NCBI GenBank assembly: GCA_944990035.1
Contig: CALYLX010000126.1
Span: 930,001-994,000 of the forward strand
Source of the DNA: Clitopilus passeckerianus
Lineage: Eukaryota; Basidiomycota; Agaricomycetes; Agaricales; Entolomataceae
Reading direction: 5' to 3'
DNA: 64,000 nucleotides
A model generated the notes under the pieces. The model did not search any database. It had not been told where the DNA came from and saw nothing but the letters and a program-made list of their open reading frames with translations. The position numbers and the translations under genes were made by a program. Below, piece by piece: positions 11,790-24,640 of the stretch (position 1 is its first letter; each line of letters opens with the position of its first letter).

Positions 11790-12191
11790 CTGGTCTGTCA
11801 GGCTAGGCGAATACGGGAGATTGGAGTAGCTTGTGTCGTTCAGAGGTTGTTAATTGACATTTACGTCCTGAAGCCGGGTTAGTTGCGATTAGCGACTCAT
11901 GCTTGGGCCGGAGCTAAGTATTCATGGAATGTGGGTACAGCTGTGCAAAAAAACAAACGGCTATTGTGTCGATTATTGGTACAAACTTTGATCCTTCTGT
12001 GGTCAGATACAAGGGCTTATATGAACTCGCATGGACACAACAATCCCTTATGAGGTTCGCTGTGAAAACTTGCCATCAAACCTCTAAAGAAGTTCGATAA
12101 GATGTTCAGAATTGTTATATGGTTACAGATTGTGGGTCCATTGATAAAGCGGCATAACGACAGATGAACAAGGAACTCAGACGATAGTTCC
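11790..12191. other. Intergenic region between the His-rich gene start and the transhydrogenase stop
   Basis: About 400 bases that should hold the promoter of the leftward gene starting at 11789 and the 3' untranslated region of the transhydrogenase. An A-run lies near 11945. No gene, tRNA or repeat was recognised. Confidence 0.4.
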
Positions 12192-15100
12192 TCACTTTGT
12201 TTCCTTCAGATATGCCTCTAGGCGTTGCTTGAGGGCTACCTCTAAATCAGCATCTGACTGGTAGAACGAGAGCCAAAATCATACCATCGCAAGTGTCCTT
12301 TGCATCACCGAACAGCATCTTGGTGCCAGGCATGTAGAACATGGGGTTGGGTACATCAGCTGGGGTCAAGATGTCAACAACATAATCCCAATGGTCAAAA
12401 GAAGAAGCCTACCATATCCACTTGCAAGACCACGCTTCATGACAACGACTTGCTTACTCTTCCAAGCATGGAGAACCGGCATGCCCTAATAACTGAATGT
12501 TAGAACCATATATAATGCCCCAGGATAAGCACTTACAGCGATAGCGGAACCAGGTTCCAGAGCGATGGGATTGACGGTGTCATTGGCCCCAATAACAAGG
12601 GTTACATCGGTCTCCTTAAAATCGTCGTTAATTTCGTCCATTTCGAGAACAACTACGGGCCTGTCAGTGTCTGGTTGGGTCACAATGAAGCGTGCTTACT
12701 GTCGTAGGGAACAGAGGCTTCAGCAAGGAGGACATTGCACTGTCCTGGCATTCGTCCCGCGACAGGATGGATGGCGAACTACGGAAAGTGTGAGACGAGG
12801 GACGCTGCATGTCATTAAAATTGTCGTACCCGGACATTAACGCCCCTTGCTCTGAGCATAGCGCAAATCTCTGATATGGCGTACTGGGCTTTTGCTACAG
12901 CCATACCATACCCGACAACAAGTATAACACTGTCCGCATTTGCGAGAGCTTCTACGGTTTCGTCCACACTAGTCTTCGTGATTGTTCCTTCTATCTTGTG
13001 AGTCTCCGTTGCAGTGGGAGCAATACCACCAAACAAGACGTTTGTCAAGGACCGGTTCATGGCAACGCACTAGATAGGTTCTTAGCAGTCGGCCGACTGT
13101 GACGATTATGACCTAACAAACACACCATAATGTAGGACAGAATAGAACCGCTGACACCGATGAGTGAACCAACTGTCGTTAGAAGAGGGTTGTCGAGCAT
13201 GAAGCCTGCGATACCATCAAATTGCTGGCCAATGCTTGGCTAGAGCCGAACATACCTTCGGCAACGAGAGCGAAGCCCCTTGAACAGCGATATTAGTACG
13301 AGCTTGTTTGTTAGACTTTGTCAAACTCACGAGTAAGCATTGAGGACGGTGATGACAACAGCTGTTGTGTGTGAAGAGAATTACGTCACAGGAAAAGCTA
13401 AGGTTGAGAGGAACCACATACGCATGTCTGCGCCGCCAATTGCGGCAGTGGTTGTGTATCCTTTGACGAAACTCAAAGCAGTGCTAGCGCAAAGGAAAGA
13501 GGCTGCAACAGCAGGTGTAGTTGGCATCGCCGAGATAAAGCCGGCCATGGTCACCGCATTGGCGCCCAATAGGGAAGAATTAATGAGATGTTTTCCAGGA
13601 AGGGCAAGAGGCCTGGAGGACATCTTCCCAGCCAGCTTCAAGAATGCGACAATGGAACCCGTGAATGTGATGCCGCCTAAAATATTAGATATTAGCAACT
13701 ACTGGCAGAAAGTAGGCCGGTTGAAATTTACCAATTACAACACCGAGGTATGCAGTGACAATGTGAAGCGTGGAGAGGTGGGAGAGGTCCGTCAACACGC
13801 TTCCAATGCTGGTAAGAACCGCGGAGAGACCGACGATAGAATGCAACATAGCGACAGTCTGCGGGAGTTCAGTAGCCGTAACCCGCCTTCCAATGATGGC
13901 TCCGAGGAGGCCTCCCATGCCAGCCACACCAGCAAACTGGGCAACAACAGGGGCAGGGAATCCGACGGCGGCTAAGGAAGCAAGAATACCGGAGCCCACT
14001 CCGAGCATTCCCAAGGCATTGCCCTGCCTAGCAGTAGTTTGAGAGGCGAGACCAGACAAAGAAGCTGGGACATCGTTAGCAAATCGACTTTGCTCGAATT
14101 GATGGAATCCTACCGATCGAAAGCATGCTACTGGTCAAGTATCCAGCTTGAACAAGTCCCGACATCCCAGTGCTCACTGCGGCCAAGAAACCGCCAGTGA
14201 AGACAACAGCAGGGACCGCATATAACCATGAATACTCAGGGGGGTCGGTAGGACCTATATGATTATTAACAATCTTGAACGTCAGAAAATAGTAGACACC
14301 CACGTTTGAACATATCGAGCATGCGCTTTGTGATGATGAATCCTCCGGACACATTGATACTGGCGAGGAGAACAGCGACGGCACCCAAAACTTGGGGAAC
14401 GGTACCAGGCAGGTAGCTGCCACCCATGACAAACATACCACCAATACCGACCATACCTGATATTGCGTTGGTCACCGACATAAGTGGGGAGTGAAGAGCG
14501 GGAGTGACACCCCAGACAACCCTGTTATGATTTCAGCTTAATGTATAATATGTCGTAAGCATAACCCAAACCTGTAACCGATCAATCCAGCGAGGCCGAA
14601 TGTGAAGAAGCTCTCCATGAAAGCGACACCAGTGACTTTTCCTAGACCGACAACACCTCCCATACCAGCTGTGACCACAGCAACCTCTCTGTATGCCTTC
14701 TGCCAAGGAGTGATAGCGCGTACCTCCTCTTTGGCTTCAGCTTTCGTGGGTGTCGGAGGTGGAGAAGCAGGTGCTGGCATCACCCGAGGCATCGGCGAAA
14801 GAACTTCCCCTTTATGAACTGCTATTGACCCTCGAACAACTTCATCATTGAGGTCAATGACGAATTGCTTGTCACCTCCGAGAGAGAGGAGGAATTTCGT
14901 GATGTTATTTGAATAAAGGGTAGATGATTGTGTTGGGAGTCGAGATGGCAAGTCCGTGTAGCCTGCGAAGAGATAAATACGGTCAAAATCTCGGAGGTCC
15001 AAGGTGTCACTCACCAACGATGGTCACACCGCGATGGACATGAAGTTCGCCAGGTCGAGTAGCCTCACAATTACCACCAGCCTCAGCGGCAAGATCAACG

Positions 15101-16494
15101 ATGATGGAACCTTGCTTCATGGCAGCGACCATTTCATTTGTGATGAGTTTCGGGGCTGGTTTACCAGGAATAAGGGCCTAAAATTGAAGATTAGATCGAC
15201 AACAAACAAGGCATGCTATGTTAGGGCTTACTGTTGTGACAACAATGTCGACATCCTTGCATTGTTCCATGAAAAGAGCCATCTCGGCCTCGATAAATTC
15301 CTTGGACATGACCTTCGCATAACCACCACCGCCGCCACCTTCTTCTTGAATTTCAACCTCCAAAAATTCCGCTCCGAGTGACTGAACCTGTTCCCTGGCC
15401 GCAGACCGAGTATCAAAGCCTCTGACGACCGCTCCAAGACGACGAGCCTGGCTTGAATTGTTAGAATTGAAGCGTTTCGAAAATCAACTTGATCTCACGG
15501 TAGCAATCGCACTCAAACCCGCAACACCAGCACCGATAATCAAAACTTTGCCTGGAGGGATCTGCAGGGCAATTAGGGGCCGGTAAGGTTATGTACAAAG
15601 ACATGCTCACTTTGCTAAAATGTCCATTAGTAACTAATTCAAGAAAGCGATGCGATCAAAGAAACTCACCCGGCTGCAGTAACCTGACCAGTCAAGAACC
15701 GACCGAAGAGATTGGATGCCTCTAACACTGCCTTATAACCCGCTATATTGGCCATAGAACTTTTAGGGCAATGAGTATGAAAGTTAAGTTATTAATAAGG
15801 ATAAAATACCTGAGGGCGTCAAAGACCTGTGCTCGTGAAATTCGGGGTATCATGTCCATCTAGAATTCAGTATGAGGAATATAAGCATTCAGAGGTTATT
15901 TAGGCCACCTACCGCGAAGGCGTTGACATGTCTAGTTGCGAGTGACTCGACGATCATCTTGTTTTGGACGGGATAGAGGAAGGAGATAACTGTGCTTCCG
16001 TCCTTGATATGGCTCGATTCTTGCTCGTGGAGCGGGGGTCGCACTTTCAGCATGATATCTGCAGATTGGAAGAGTTCATCTCGGGAGACGAGAGTTGCGC
16101 CTGCAGCTGCGTACTGCTCATCGAGAAATTGAGCTTCGGTTCCAGCATGACGTTCGACAAGGACACGAGAGAACCCCTTCTTAAGCAACAATGCAGCATT
16201 CTGGGGCGTCAAAGCGACACGTCGTTCCCCAGGAAAGACTTCTTTTGGGACGCCGACTGTTAATTTCTCGTATGGAATGCCATCGTCCTTCGGATGAGGT
16301 GGCGGAGTGGCTGGGGCCTCTTGCAGAGCTTGCGCGGTGTTTGCAAAATGACGACACCCTAGTAGGTATCAGTATCGAACGCTTATCTTCCACCCGGGGC
16401 AATCCATATGGGACGCACCTAACGACCTGAACGAAGTAATGCTTAGCAGAGGCCGTGATGCCTTTGCCAGCATTGACGTTGACTTGGGCAACAT
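12192..16494 (-). CDS. NNT: Mitochondrial NAD(P) transhydrogenase, proton-translocating
   Basis: A many-exon gene transcribed leftward, roughly 1,060 residues, the normal size. Exon 1 begins at the ATG at 16494 and gives a basic, Ser-rich presequence ([17 protein letters not shown]) spliced to [11 protein letters not shown], a good mitochondrial import signal. Domain I follows, with [19 protein letters not shown] and the NAD loop [21 protein letters not shown]. The membrane domain II runs from about 14800 to 13250 ([59 protein letters not shown]). Domain III holds the NADP site: [23 protein letters not shown] and [14 protein letters not shown]. It uses the proton gradient to make NADPH from NADH in the inner membrane, supporting redox defence. 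Budding yeast lacks this enzyme. The order I-II-III in one chain is the animal order. Introns are about 50-60 bases. Confidence 0.93.
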
Positions 16495-17760
16495 AATGAG
16501 TTGCACCGTCAACGAATGCTAGTTGATACGGTTGATAACGAGCAGGATAACGTTGTCCTGATCTAAAGGGCTGTAGACTGACTTAAACAGCACTCCCCTA
16601 CTCAGCTCGGTTGACGGGAAGCTTCTCCTACACGTGAAGGCAAACTGGCACGTGAACGTTCCTCCCCGCATTCTGATGGCGCAACGTATTGATCAAACGC
16701 TTCGCTTTCAACGTTGACCACTTGGAGAAATAGTGCATGTAACCGAGCATCTTTGGTACAGACGCCACGCGATTATGCATTCTAGACTCGAAGAGCGCAA
16801 TACTGCCAATCGGAATTGTGACGCCGCCTCACCACGTCGAGCGGTACCTTGCTTGTGCCTTACCCCAGATTGTGTACGGCCCGGTCACCTTGATAAGAAG
16901 GCCCGTTGGAGATCAGGCAAACAGAAAGAGATTGCACCCGTATGTACTATCCATCGACCGCCTTGACGAGTTGTGGCCGGACAACCCTGACAGGTCGAGG
17001 TACGAGTCCCCTGAGAGTAACGTGTGCAGTTCATAATCTCTCGGAAATGCTGCATCTGACACATGCGTGACAGGCGCCATCTACTTCGCTTTTGTAGCAG
17101 TAATGCGACAGGTAAGTACGTCTTTCCGGCAAAATATTCTTTGTTCGATCAATCATCCTGTGACGAATGACTGGTTCCACACGAGGTGATGGTAATTTAT
17201 TCGTCAGTGTCAATGCATCATCATCTATATTTGCGGTAGATAAGTACATGCATCAGTCCACATATAAGGCGTCTATCAGCGGTAGGTCGCGTACACGGGG
17301 TTTTCCGTGCTAGCCTTCTGGGAGAGAATCATTGCTCAGATCCGATAGTGGCGAGAGTGAACGAGGAAAGCCCAAAGTTTGTCCTTGGTTTCCTCAGAAT
17401 ACAATCTACGAGTTTCAGGTCGGCTTCTTGTGGTTATGCGAATGAATTACAACAAGAGATTTTGGAGTATTATGATTGATGCACAGAGTTCGGTAAAGCA
17501 ATTGAAGTCACTCGCATAGGCATACAAACGTGTCAAACCAACATGATAAATATGCGATGGGATTCATGATGATGTAAATATACATGGATGTCAAATGCAC
17601 AACTTTAGCGACGTAGGCAACGGTGTGAAGTGGGTTACGAGGATGTAATCGTCTTATTCAGGTGTGGATCGCCAGAGGTCAAGTGGAGTAGGCTGATGAA
17701 CAAATTCTTGAGTTGATTGTATCGACCAAAGATTGACCTCCAGAAACCCACGGCCCAATC
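16495..17760. other. Long intergenic region (1.27 kb), no gene seen
   Basis: This lies upstream of the transhydrogenase and downstream of the aldolase, both leftward. The first part should be the transhydrogenase promoter and holds two CACGTG boxes. Open frames up to 77 codons (16733-16966) have no recognisable motif. The part near 17460-17640 is AT rich and may be the aldolase 3' untranslated region. It is the longest gene-free stretch in the window; a noncoding RNA or degraded element could lie here unseen. Confidence 0.4.
16631..16654. promoter_or_regulatory. Paired CACGTG E-boxes upstream of the transhydrogenase gene
   Basis: Two CACGTG palindromes at 16631-16636 and 16649-16654 are spaced 18 bases apart, about 140-160 bases upstream of the ATG at 16494. 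Fungal bHLH factors bind such boxes. The pairing and position make a regulatory role plausible, but nothing here proves it. Confidence 0.45.
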
Positions 17761-19010
17761 CTATACACTAAACTTTCCGGAGAGTTCACGCTCCTTCTTG
17801 ACTAATTCTTGAGTATGTGGGTGTTCCCAGATAGCCGCCGCAGCCGCGGCATCCATGGGCGGCAAAGGTTTGCGGGGTACACCGCCATAGCCGTACATCT
17901 TCTCCAACAGGACCTTAGTTCCAGCAATCGAGACCTTCGCGATTGTATAATCTGCCCTGGCGACGATACCCTGCAAGCGCTGAGCCTCTGGCAGGAAAGA
18001 TAGATCCTTTCGGGAAGCCTCCGAAAGTTCGAAGAGCTTGGCGAGAGTGTGCTGCACGGCGGTCAGTGGAGCACTATTAACTAATTGGTGAGAAGCATAC
18101 TGGAGCGACGTTCGCGAGGCCAGTGATTGCGCCATGGGCGTTGGAGAACGCCGAAGGAACGAGGAAGTCCGCAAATCCTCCGAAGACGATAAACTTCGAA
18201 TTGGCATATTTACGCGGATACTCAGAAATGAAGGTAGGATCCGTCACTGAGGCTGCAATCCGGGTCAGCTTTCCGACGTTGCCGCAGCTGTAGATAATAG
18301 TTCCTGTCAACTTCGGTCCGATGAAAATGTTCGAATGGTCCGTACGTGAGTTTAACGCCGACAATATTCGGGCATTCAGTTGTGACTTCGACAATTAAAT
18401 CCGAGTCCAAATCTAAACCTCCACTAGCGCCAGGGACTATAATGATTTAATACAAGGGCCACCAACGAGAGAGAGGGGAGATGGCTCACAGTTGTATACA
18501 ATGACAGGAATCGGGCTTCTCTGGCCTACCTCTAAAAAGAATGACTTGAGCGCAGGGCGAGTCAACGCTCCTGCGAAGTAGCCACTGGCTATCACAATAG
18601 CGTAGTCTGCACCAGCCGTGGCGGCATCGTTCGTCAGCTCAATGGTCTCCCGGAGACTGCCAGCACCAGTTCCGACGATTGTGGGCATCCTGGTATATCC
18701 AGCACCATCTAGTGCCTTCCTGGCGGAATGAACCAGTCGAACTCGTTCAGCATGAGACAGGTGGATAGCTTCTCCCATAGAACCACAAATGACCGGGGCA
18801 ATACCAGCCTTCGCGACGCGGAGAACATGGGCTTCAAAGGTAGGAATGTCTAAACACGAGGCACGTCAGACTTGCAAGAAAATCTCAGCATGAACTCTTC
18901 TCACCAAGGTCCTCTGAGGGTTGAGTGAAAAACGTAGGAATTGGGGCAAAAATGCCCGCGTTGAGAGAGCGGGGAGGGCCGTGTGTACCGTTGACTCCGT
19001 TGGCTGCCAT
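17761..19010 (-). CDS. DapA-family class I aldolase/lyase (dihydrodipicolinate synthase-like)
   Basis: Leftward gene starting at the ATG at 19010 (MAANGVNGTHGPPRS). A TATA box about 65 bases upstream argues against a longer start. Motifs of the DapA fold follow in order: GIFAPIPTFF, ICGSMGEAIHLSHAER (the GxxGE loop), PTIVGTGAGS, PVIVYNCPGASGGLDLDS with the catalytic Tyr region, and IVGVKLTC with the Schiff-base lysine. After GAITGLANVAP a 49-base intron joins to HTLAKLFELSEAS. The C-terminus holds YGYGGVPRKPLPP and ends in RELSGKFSV. Fungi make lysine by the aminoadipate route, so this is not a lysine enzyme; relatives cleave 4-hydroxy-2-oxoglutarate or 2-keto-3-deoxy sugar acids. The exact substrate cannot be told from sequence. 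About 315 residues, probably cytosolic. Confidence 0.85.
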
Positions 19011-19073
19011 GAGAGCGAGTAAGATGGTGAACGAAAAGGTTGGTAAACGAATCGAACCGAGTCGAGGGGTACT

Positions 19074-19081
19074 ATATAAAG
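19074..19081 (-). promoter_or_regulatory. TATA box of the DapA-like aldolase gene
   Basis: On the minus strand this reads TTTATATA, about 65 bases upstream of the ATG at 19010, a normal distance for a fungal TATA element. It helps choose the start codon. Confidence 0.5.
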
Positions 19082-19742
19082 TGACCAAAGTCGGCAGTCT
19101 AGCCTAATCGGACCTCAACGGCCCGATATCCGTGCTTGTATGCCACGGTCCGGGCCGTCCTCGGTAAATTGCCGTCCGCGCTATCTGCCGAAAAAACTGG
19201 TTCCTTCGAAACGTTGTGCGCCAAGTCGTTCTACGCCGACGTTGATTTCGAGTTAACAGCACGCCATTACTAGTGACTCAATACTATCTATGATGGAGAA
19301 TATAACTTCAGTAGCATCAATTGATGCACGGGGAATTTATCTCGGAGGTCCTGATAATTCTCCAGCAAAGCTCATCATTCTCAAGTCAGGTGAAGGGGCC
19401 TATATAAATCCGCGACACGAAAGCATGCCAATGAGCTAGTGCAAACAGTTTCCAAAAGTGAGCTTTTTTCACAGCAAATGACAAGATGCATGGATATAGA
19501 TACCTCTACGTCATCACCGGCCGCCGGTCTGGAGCTCCCTCAATGTATTACAAGAGCTATACAAACCTGGCACTCGATAGAACTTCATTGACTGCCGAGA
19601 TTCTCATGGTAAACCAGCAGACACACGGAGAGTTCTAAGAGGTCGAAGCATCTACGAGGATCTTCTAAAGGAAATTGAATCTTGAATCAATTGAATGGCC
19701 CGACATCTCGGGAGCATACTACACGCATTTACCTGGCAGATC
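19082..19742. other. Intergenic region between the aldolase promoter and the PUS4 stop
   Basis: Should hold the remainder of the aldolase promoter and the 3' untranslated region of PUS4. A 50-codon ATG frame at 19486-19638 (+) has no recognised motif and no nearby splice partner. No repeats or RNA genes were seen. Confidence 0.4.
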
Positions 19743-20934
19743 TCATTTCCTATCTTCTACAACCTCCAGTGTCTTGATCACTTCCCGTTCCCACTCTGTC
19801 CAGCCATCCTCGTCAGCTTCTCCGGGATCGCCCAGTGCTTTCTCAAAGACCTCCCAAGGTACGCAACCATGCTCCTCTTCAGAAGTTGGTTCAAGAGTGA
19901 ATTTTCCTTGACGAGACCGTGTTAGAGTGACGACATGTCCAGCCGATCCAAGAGAATGAGATAAATCATGAACGATGGATCGAACATATGTCCCACCAGA
20001 GACCACCATCTTGAGGACGAAAGCAGCCGGAACCTCATCTGCTGACAAGGCCTTTGGGTCATCTTTTAGATCGACATCTTCCACAGGCTTAAGCGCTTTC
20101 TCCATCGCGCTTTTCTCAGAGTCTGAAAGCGACTTCTCGGGCCAGCAGAATTTGTGATTGTCCCCGAGCCATTCCACCATTTCAAGGGAGTGTACGGTGA
20201 CATTGCGGGACTGTATTGGTCGCGGCAGTGGGATTCCTTTTCGAGCATAGTCGTATAGCGGCATCCCATCCATTTTCAGAGCAGAAAATCTGGATCGTGA
20301 CCGGAGTGGTTAAGATGAGCACAATCCGAAGATTTTGCCACTAACATTGGAGGTACTTGTTTGATTTGGCCAGAATATTCTGGGAGACCGGCGCGGACTT
20401 TATCAGCGGTAACATGTTTCCAGGGTGCAATGCGAACTCGCGCGCCTTCGCTATCGTATGTATCTGTTTCACAGCCCAGGAGGCATATCGTCCGGTATTC
20501 CTGCCATCCGGATGAGCTTATTGGATATACTAGCATTGAATTGGTACAACCTTGGTGCAATCTAGGAATTCTGAAAGCTTCTTTGTACCTTTACCTATAC
20601 CAACGACTGCAAAAAGTTCGGTGGGACGGAGCCGCCATAAAGGAAGGATGTACGCACCTAGAACACCATCTGCCAAAGGGTCTAATGTCCCACCTTGACC
20701 AATCTTAACAAGATCACGAGGCAGTTTCCCTCTCCATTTATTACCCTTTCCGTGATTATCACCTTTTAACTTGGCCTCTTCCAATTTGGCTATTTTGTCG
20801 GCGTCCACAAAGAGTCGGGACTGGGCTATGAGGGTCTTTACGTCGTTTATGATCGACATACTAGTCGGACCCGACGGTTTGGCAATTCCAAAAAGACCAG
20901 AAACTGGTAATGAGGACAAGCCAGCTCTAGGCAT
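19743..20934 (-). CDS. PUS4: tRNA pseudouridine-55 synthase (TruB/PUS4 family)
   Basis: Starts at the ATG at 20934 (MPRAGLSSLPVSG), the first ATG in frame. Motifs of the TruB family appear in order: LFGIAKPSGPTSMS, GQGGTLDPLADGVL with the catalytic aspartate, VGIGKGTKKLSEFLDC, then YRTICLLGCETDTYD. A junction rebuilt at the 20270s joins QVPP to FSALKMDGMPLYDYARKG. Near the end is FVLKMVVSGGTYVRSIVHDL. The enzyme converts U55 to pseudouridine in the T loop of tRNAs in the nucleus and mitochondria. A 22-residue acidic insertion (LKDDPKALSADEVP region) sits before the last motif. Introns lie near 20560-20650 and 20275-20340. The C-tail is acidic and ends in EVVEDRK. It lies downstream of MED16 on the same strand. 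Confidence 0.9.
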
Positions 20935-21247
20935 CTTCGATGGAGTTCTGAGGAGGAATCTTTGAACGCACGAGTTCGTCACGAAGACTTGTGAGCTCGG
21001 GTATGCCGTTAACACTGAAAGCTTGGACAAGTTGCCGGCTCACGTGTTTGATGGCGCCGGAAATTGAAAATGTTAGGGGTCGCCGGTGTAGCACTAGCAA
21101 AGAATTGCTTCCACTCAGAAGTTTCGTGGGCGTCGGAGAGCCAATTACTGAAGCCTCATGTTGGACTATATTAAATACTAACCTAATAATGGGACTACAA
21201 ATACCGAGCGATAAAGGTGATACTCCTAATGTCGGATTGCGGGCACT
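20935..21247. other. Spacer between the MED16 stop and the PUS4 start
   Basis: About 310 bases holding the PUS4 promoter and the MED16 3' end. It contains a CACGTG box at 21041-21046. No gene was seen. Confidence 0.4.
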
Positions 21248-24200
21248 TCAAGTTGTCCAGTCACCCCCACATACACATTGCATTCGTTGGTTCCTTTCCC
21301 AGACATGCCAACGAGGCGAGAGCTGGCCGCTCTGCGCCCATTCCGCCTGAACCTCGGAGGCCCCACCGCATTGCAAACACTTCACGGCTGGATTAAGGCC
21401 CGAAAGTGCTCGTTTCAGAATCACATCCCTCCCTCTTGCCGATTTCGTTCCAAGGGTTGTATTTGTATTTTCATCCATCAAGTCAGACACCTGGATGAAC
21501 AAAGTGCATTTGTTGGTTATGGTGGTGTCTGTCACTTTCTTCATGTTTTGGAGGAGTAGGGGCCACATGTCGAGGGTTGGCTGGCATCTCGCTAGGGCCT
21601 TCATACAGCTCTCCTCTAGAAATGGGTCAGAGTTATAGAACTGAGTCGACGGGCATACTCACGACCGAGAGACTGGGCATCCTTCAAGGCCGGATTAAGG
21701 ACGCCTGTCAACATCGCAAAGTCCAGGCTGGACCCATCTACCAAATCCAATAATACATCTCGCGCAATGTGCGCAGCCTCTGCGTTGGCAGAGAGTGAAT
21801 CGATGAAGGTGTGGAACTGCTTGATATGATTCAAGGCAGTCACAAACAACTGGAGAGCATGCGGGTGAACTAGATAGAGGAGTGTAGGGGATATCGAAGT
21901 TTGAGAGGATGCTGTCGTTCTAAATCAGCAGAGCCAGAAGGTATCGCCCTGAACGGTGGGACTTACATGAATTCGGAAGCGCTTCCTCATCATTGGGCTC
22001 GCTGAACAATACGCACTCTTTTACTACCTTTTGGCAGAAGGTCACGACCCAGGTAGCAAGCGCAATTAATTGCCAAACTGCGTCTACGGGCGAGTCAATG
22101 ATGCAATGCATGGAGGCCTTAATCGTGCTTACCAAGGTCATATTTGTCGCCTTCACGGAGGTCTTCAAATGCGGTTGTGCAAGACACCAGAGAGCACATG
22201 TCATGGCTAACTTGTGCTCGTATTCCAAGATACTCCTGCTCATCCAGCTTCTTCGATAAATTTTGTCGTTGCCTGCCAAGACTGAGCCGCGGAGACGCAA
22301 AAATTCAAAGGAGCTTACTTGTAGACGCTGTTTACTGTTCCCATATATTTCAGGAAGTCGACATGTGATAGCTGTTTGCGTATTCCTTGTATGCTGCGAA
22401 GGGATTGATACAACATCTCGAAGGTGTCGTCAAGTGTTGTCGGCGCTTGAGATAGTTGGTGTATCAAGTCCGCCGTCCCTGTACGGGATATGATAGCTGG
22501 AGGAAGGTGTGTCGCATCTTGCTGGACAAGAGCTTCCAATGAGAGGTCAGCAAAAGATAGAAAAAACCAGCAAATTTAATCGCACAGGGGGTTCGGTTTG
22601 GCCGTGGTATTTGTTGGATGGCAATCATATTCACGAACAATGATGAGGATAGAGTAGCCAGTAGCGCACCATTTGGTGACATGGCAGCTTGTATGGGGAC
22701 TTTGTGAAAGAGAAACTATTAACGGTGTATCATTCATCTTCTGGGGTTACTTACTACTCAAACCAGTCTCTTCCATCGCGATAACAAGTTCGGCACTGCT
22801 AACGGCGGCATCGTCCGAAAGGTCCGGCCTTTCAATACGTCAATAAATAGACTACCCAAAGAGAGCAGCTACATACAGCAGTAGAGATTTGATTTCTCCG
22901 ATACTGAAGTTAACCGACTCGGATTTAGTTTGAGGTAAATTCCCCGACGAGTTGGCAAGTCCAACGTAGAGCGTGTCACGCACTGGCCCGGACCGGGGTA
23001 CGGGTAAGGCAGAAAAGACAAGTAGTTGAGGGAAGAAGGACCTGCTTCCCAGCTGTCGGAATATCTATACCAGATTGACAATGATCAGACACTCAACACG
23101 TATCTAAAGATGTTACGTTTATTTCTCACCCAAGGGGTTCTGTTCTGTTGAGCGACTGGTTGTCGGAAGATTGAGTGCACAGTCAGAGAAGACTTTGGAG
23201 TAGATGTGACTAGAGGCAAGGTCAGTACGAAACTTCAAATCACATAAGTATCGTCAACAGACAGTCTTGGAAGTCGAGGAATGAAGCTGCTAGATAGAAA
23301 TGCGTTTCTCCCGGAGAGGTGGCAGCATTGGTTCTGGGTGTGGAGATGAATTCCAGTTTCGTGATAGAACCGCCTAGCTGGGTCAATGGAGCTAATGGTT
23401 CAGTAGCAAGGGCTTTAAGGTTGACTTCAGCGTCGTATCCCGCCAGTAAACCAAAAGTGCTTACTCATCTGGACGCCATTGAAGTTAAGATGGACCTCAG
23501 TAATCTCAATAGTCGATTCTTCCCCCCATATTCCCATATCTGAGAGTTGCGGTTGAAGTACGTTAGATACATTAGAGTCTAGATTCTCAAATGGGGGAGG
23601 ATCGGAGGCGGGGGCCGGCAGAGCAAAAGAACGCGTTGCTATCAGAATGGAATTTTCTGGACGTGCAAAGTACTTTAGTGAATGTTCAACCAAACAAGTA
23701 GACGAAACGCTGACCATTATAATGGAGCCCGATAGCCGCCCTAGTGCAGATTCTTGTCGTGGCTGGTTTGTTGTCCTCTGGGCGCGCCTCTGCCGTAATT
23801 TCACCCTTTTGGATAGAGCAGGTCATCGATTTGAAAGCAGGTAAGTATTGCCGAAGGTAATGGACTTGAACTGAATAATTCTGGGTGACAAGGAGGAGAG
23901 TGGGGCCAGAGACTGGCGTGTTAGGGCCGCGTGTTGGGAGACGTTTGGGCCGCCCATTACTCTCATGTGGAATGTACTGGTAGCAATTTCAGCGAGCCAA
24001 GCGCGATGTAATCGAAATTTGCATTACCTGTCGTGCTGTCCCAAGCCAACTGGCAGCCACAACTCCGGCTCCTGGGTTGAAAGACCAGCACTCTTGGATA
24101 TTCCAGTCGTCAATCCGTGTCCCTTTTCTCCATAGACATCCAACTCCAGGGGCCTCCCTTCCAGGGAAAAATGCAAATAACCACCCATCATCCGGGTCTA

Positions 24201-24517
24201 CGGAGATTAGGTTAGGAGGGCTATACGCGCCTGACGAAGCCTCTATGACAGCTGGGCTTTGCAACTTGAACTGTTTTGAGGAAGAAAAGTGACGAGCCGT
24301 CACCAATGGCTGGTTTGGATGGGCGGAGAAAATCACAGAGGATTTGGACCATGCCAAAGGTCTAATCGGGAATACAACAACTCGTTGGTTAGCTACGTCG
24401 TAGGTTTACGCTAACAACCTCGTTTACGTGCCTCAAGTCGCGTTCAGAAAGGGCCTGTGCATCCCACCAGCTAAGCTTCCACTGCTGCGTCTCTTTCGCC
24501 TTGCCCTTGGACGGCAT
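21248..24517 (-). CDS. MED16: Mediator complex subunit 16 (Med16/Sin4)
   Basis: A leftward gene of many short exons. The N-terminus reads MPSKGKAKETQQWKLSWWD, then by splicing PLAWSKSSVIFSAHPNQP, followed by beta-rich blocks with DPDDGWLFAFFPGRE and GVGCLWRKGTRIDDW. This is the fungal Med16 start as I recall it. The middle is helical (FEMLYQSLRSIQGIRKQLS, LNHIKQFHTFIDSLSANAEA). The C-terminus carries a paired-Cys motif, KCLQCGG then WHVWERNQRMQCVCGGDW, matching the CxxCG...W..C.CGG.W ending of animal MED16. This subunit sits in the Mediator tail and links activators to RNA polymerase II. I rebuilt only some junctions, so exon edges between 22300 and 24000 are approximate. An in-frame ATG lies 10 codons upstream. 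It diverges from the gene at 24641 with a 123-base spacer. Confidence 0.82.
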
Positions 24518-24640
24518 AGTAGGTGAACTCTTAATATCGGGCAACATAAAGAGGTTGAAGTCAAGTGTATGATCACTGTGGCTGTACACCCTGAGCTGCT
24601 GCCTCTGGAAGAATCATAGTCGACGGCACACATAACCATA

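Noticed and set aside
16733..16966. 77-codon open frame in the long gap upstream of the transhydrogenase
   Set aside because: Arg/Cys/Pro composition typical of random frame, no conserved pattern and no splice continuation.
19486..19638. 50-codon ATG open frame on the plus strand
   Set aside because: No motif, no splice partner and no known family; length expected by chance.
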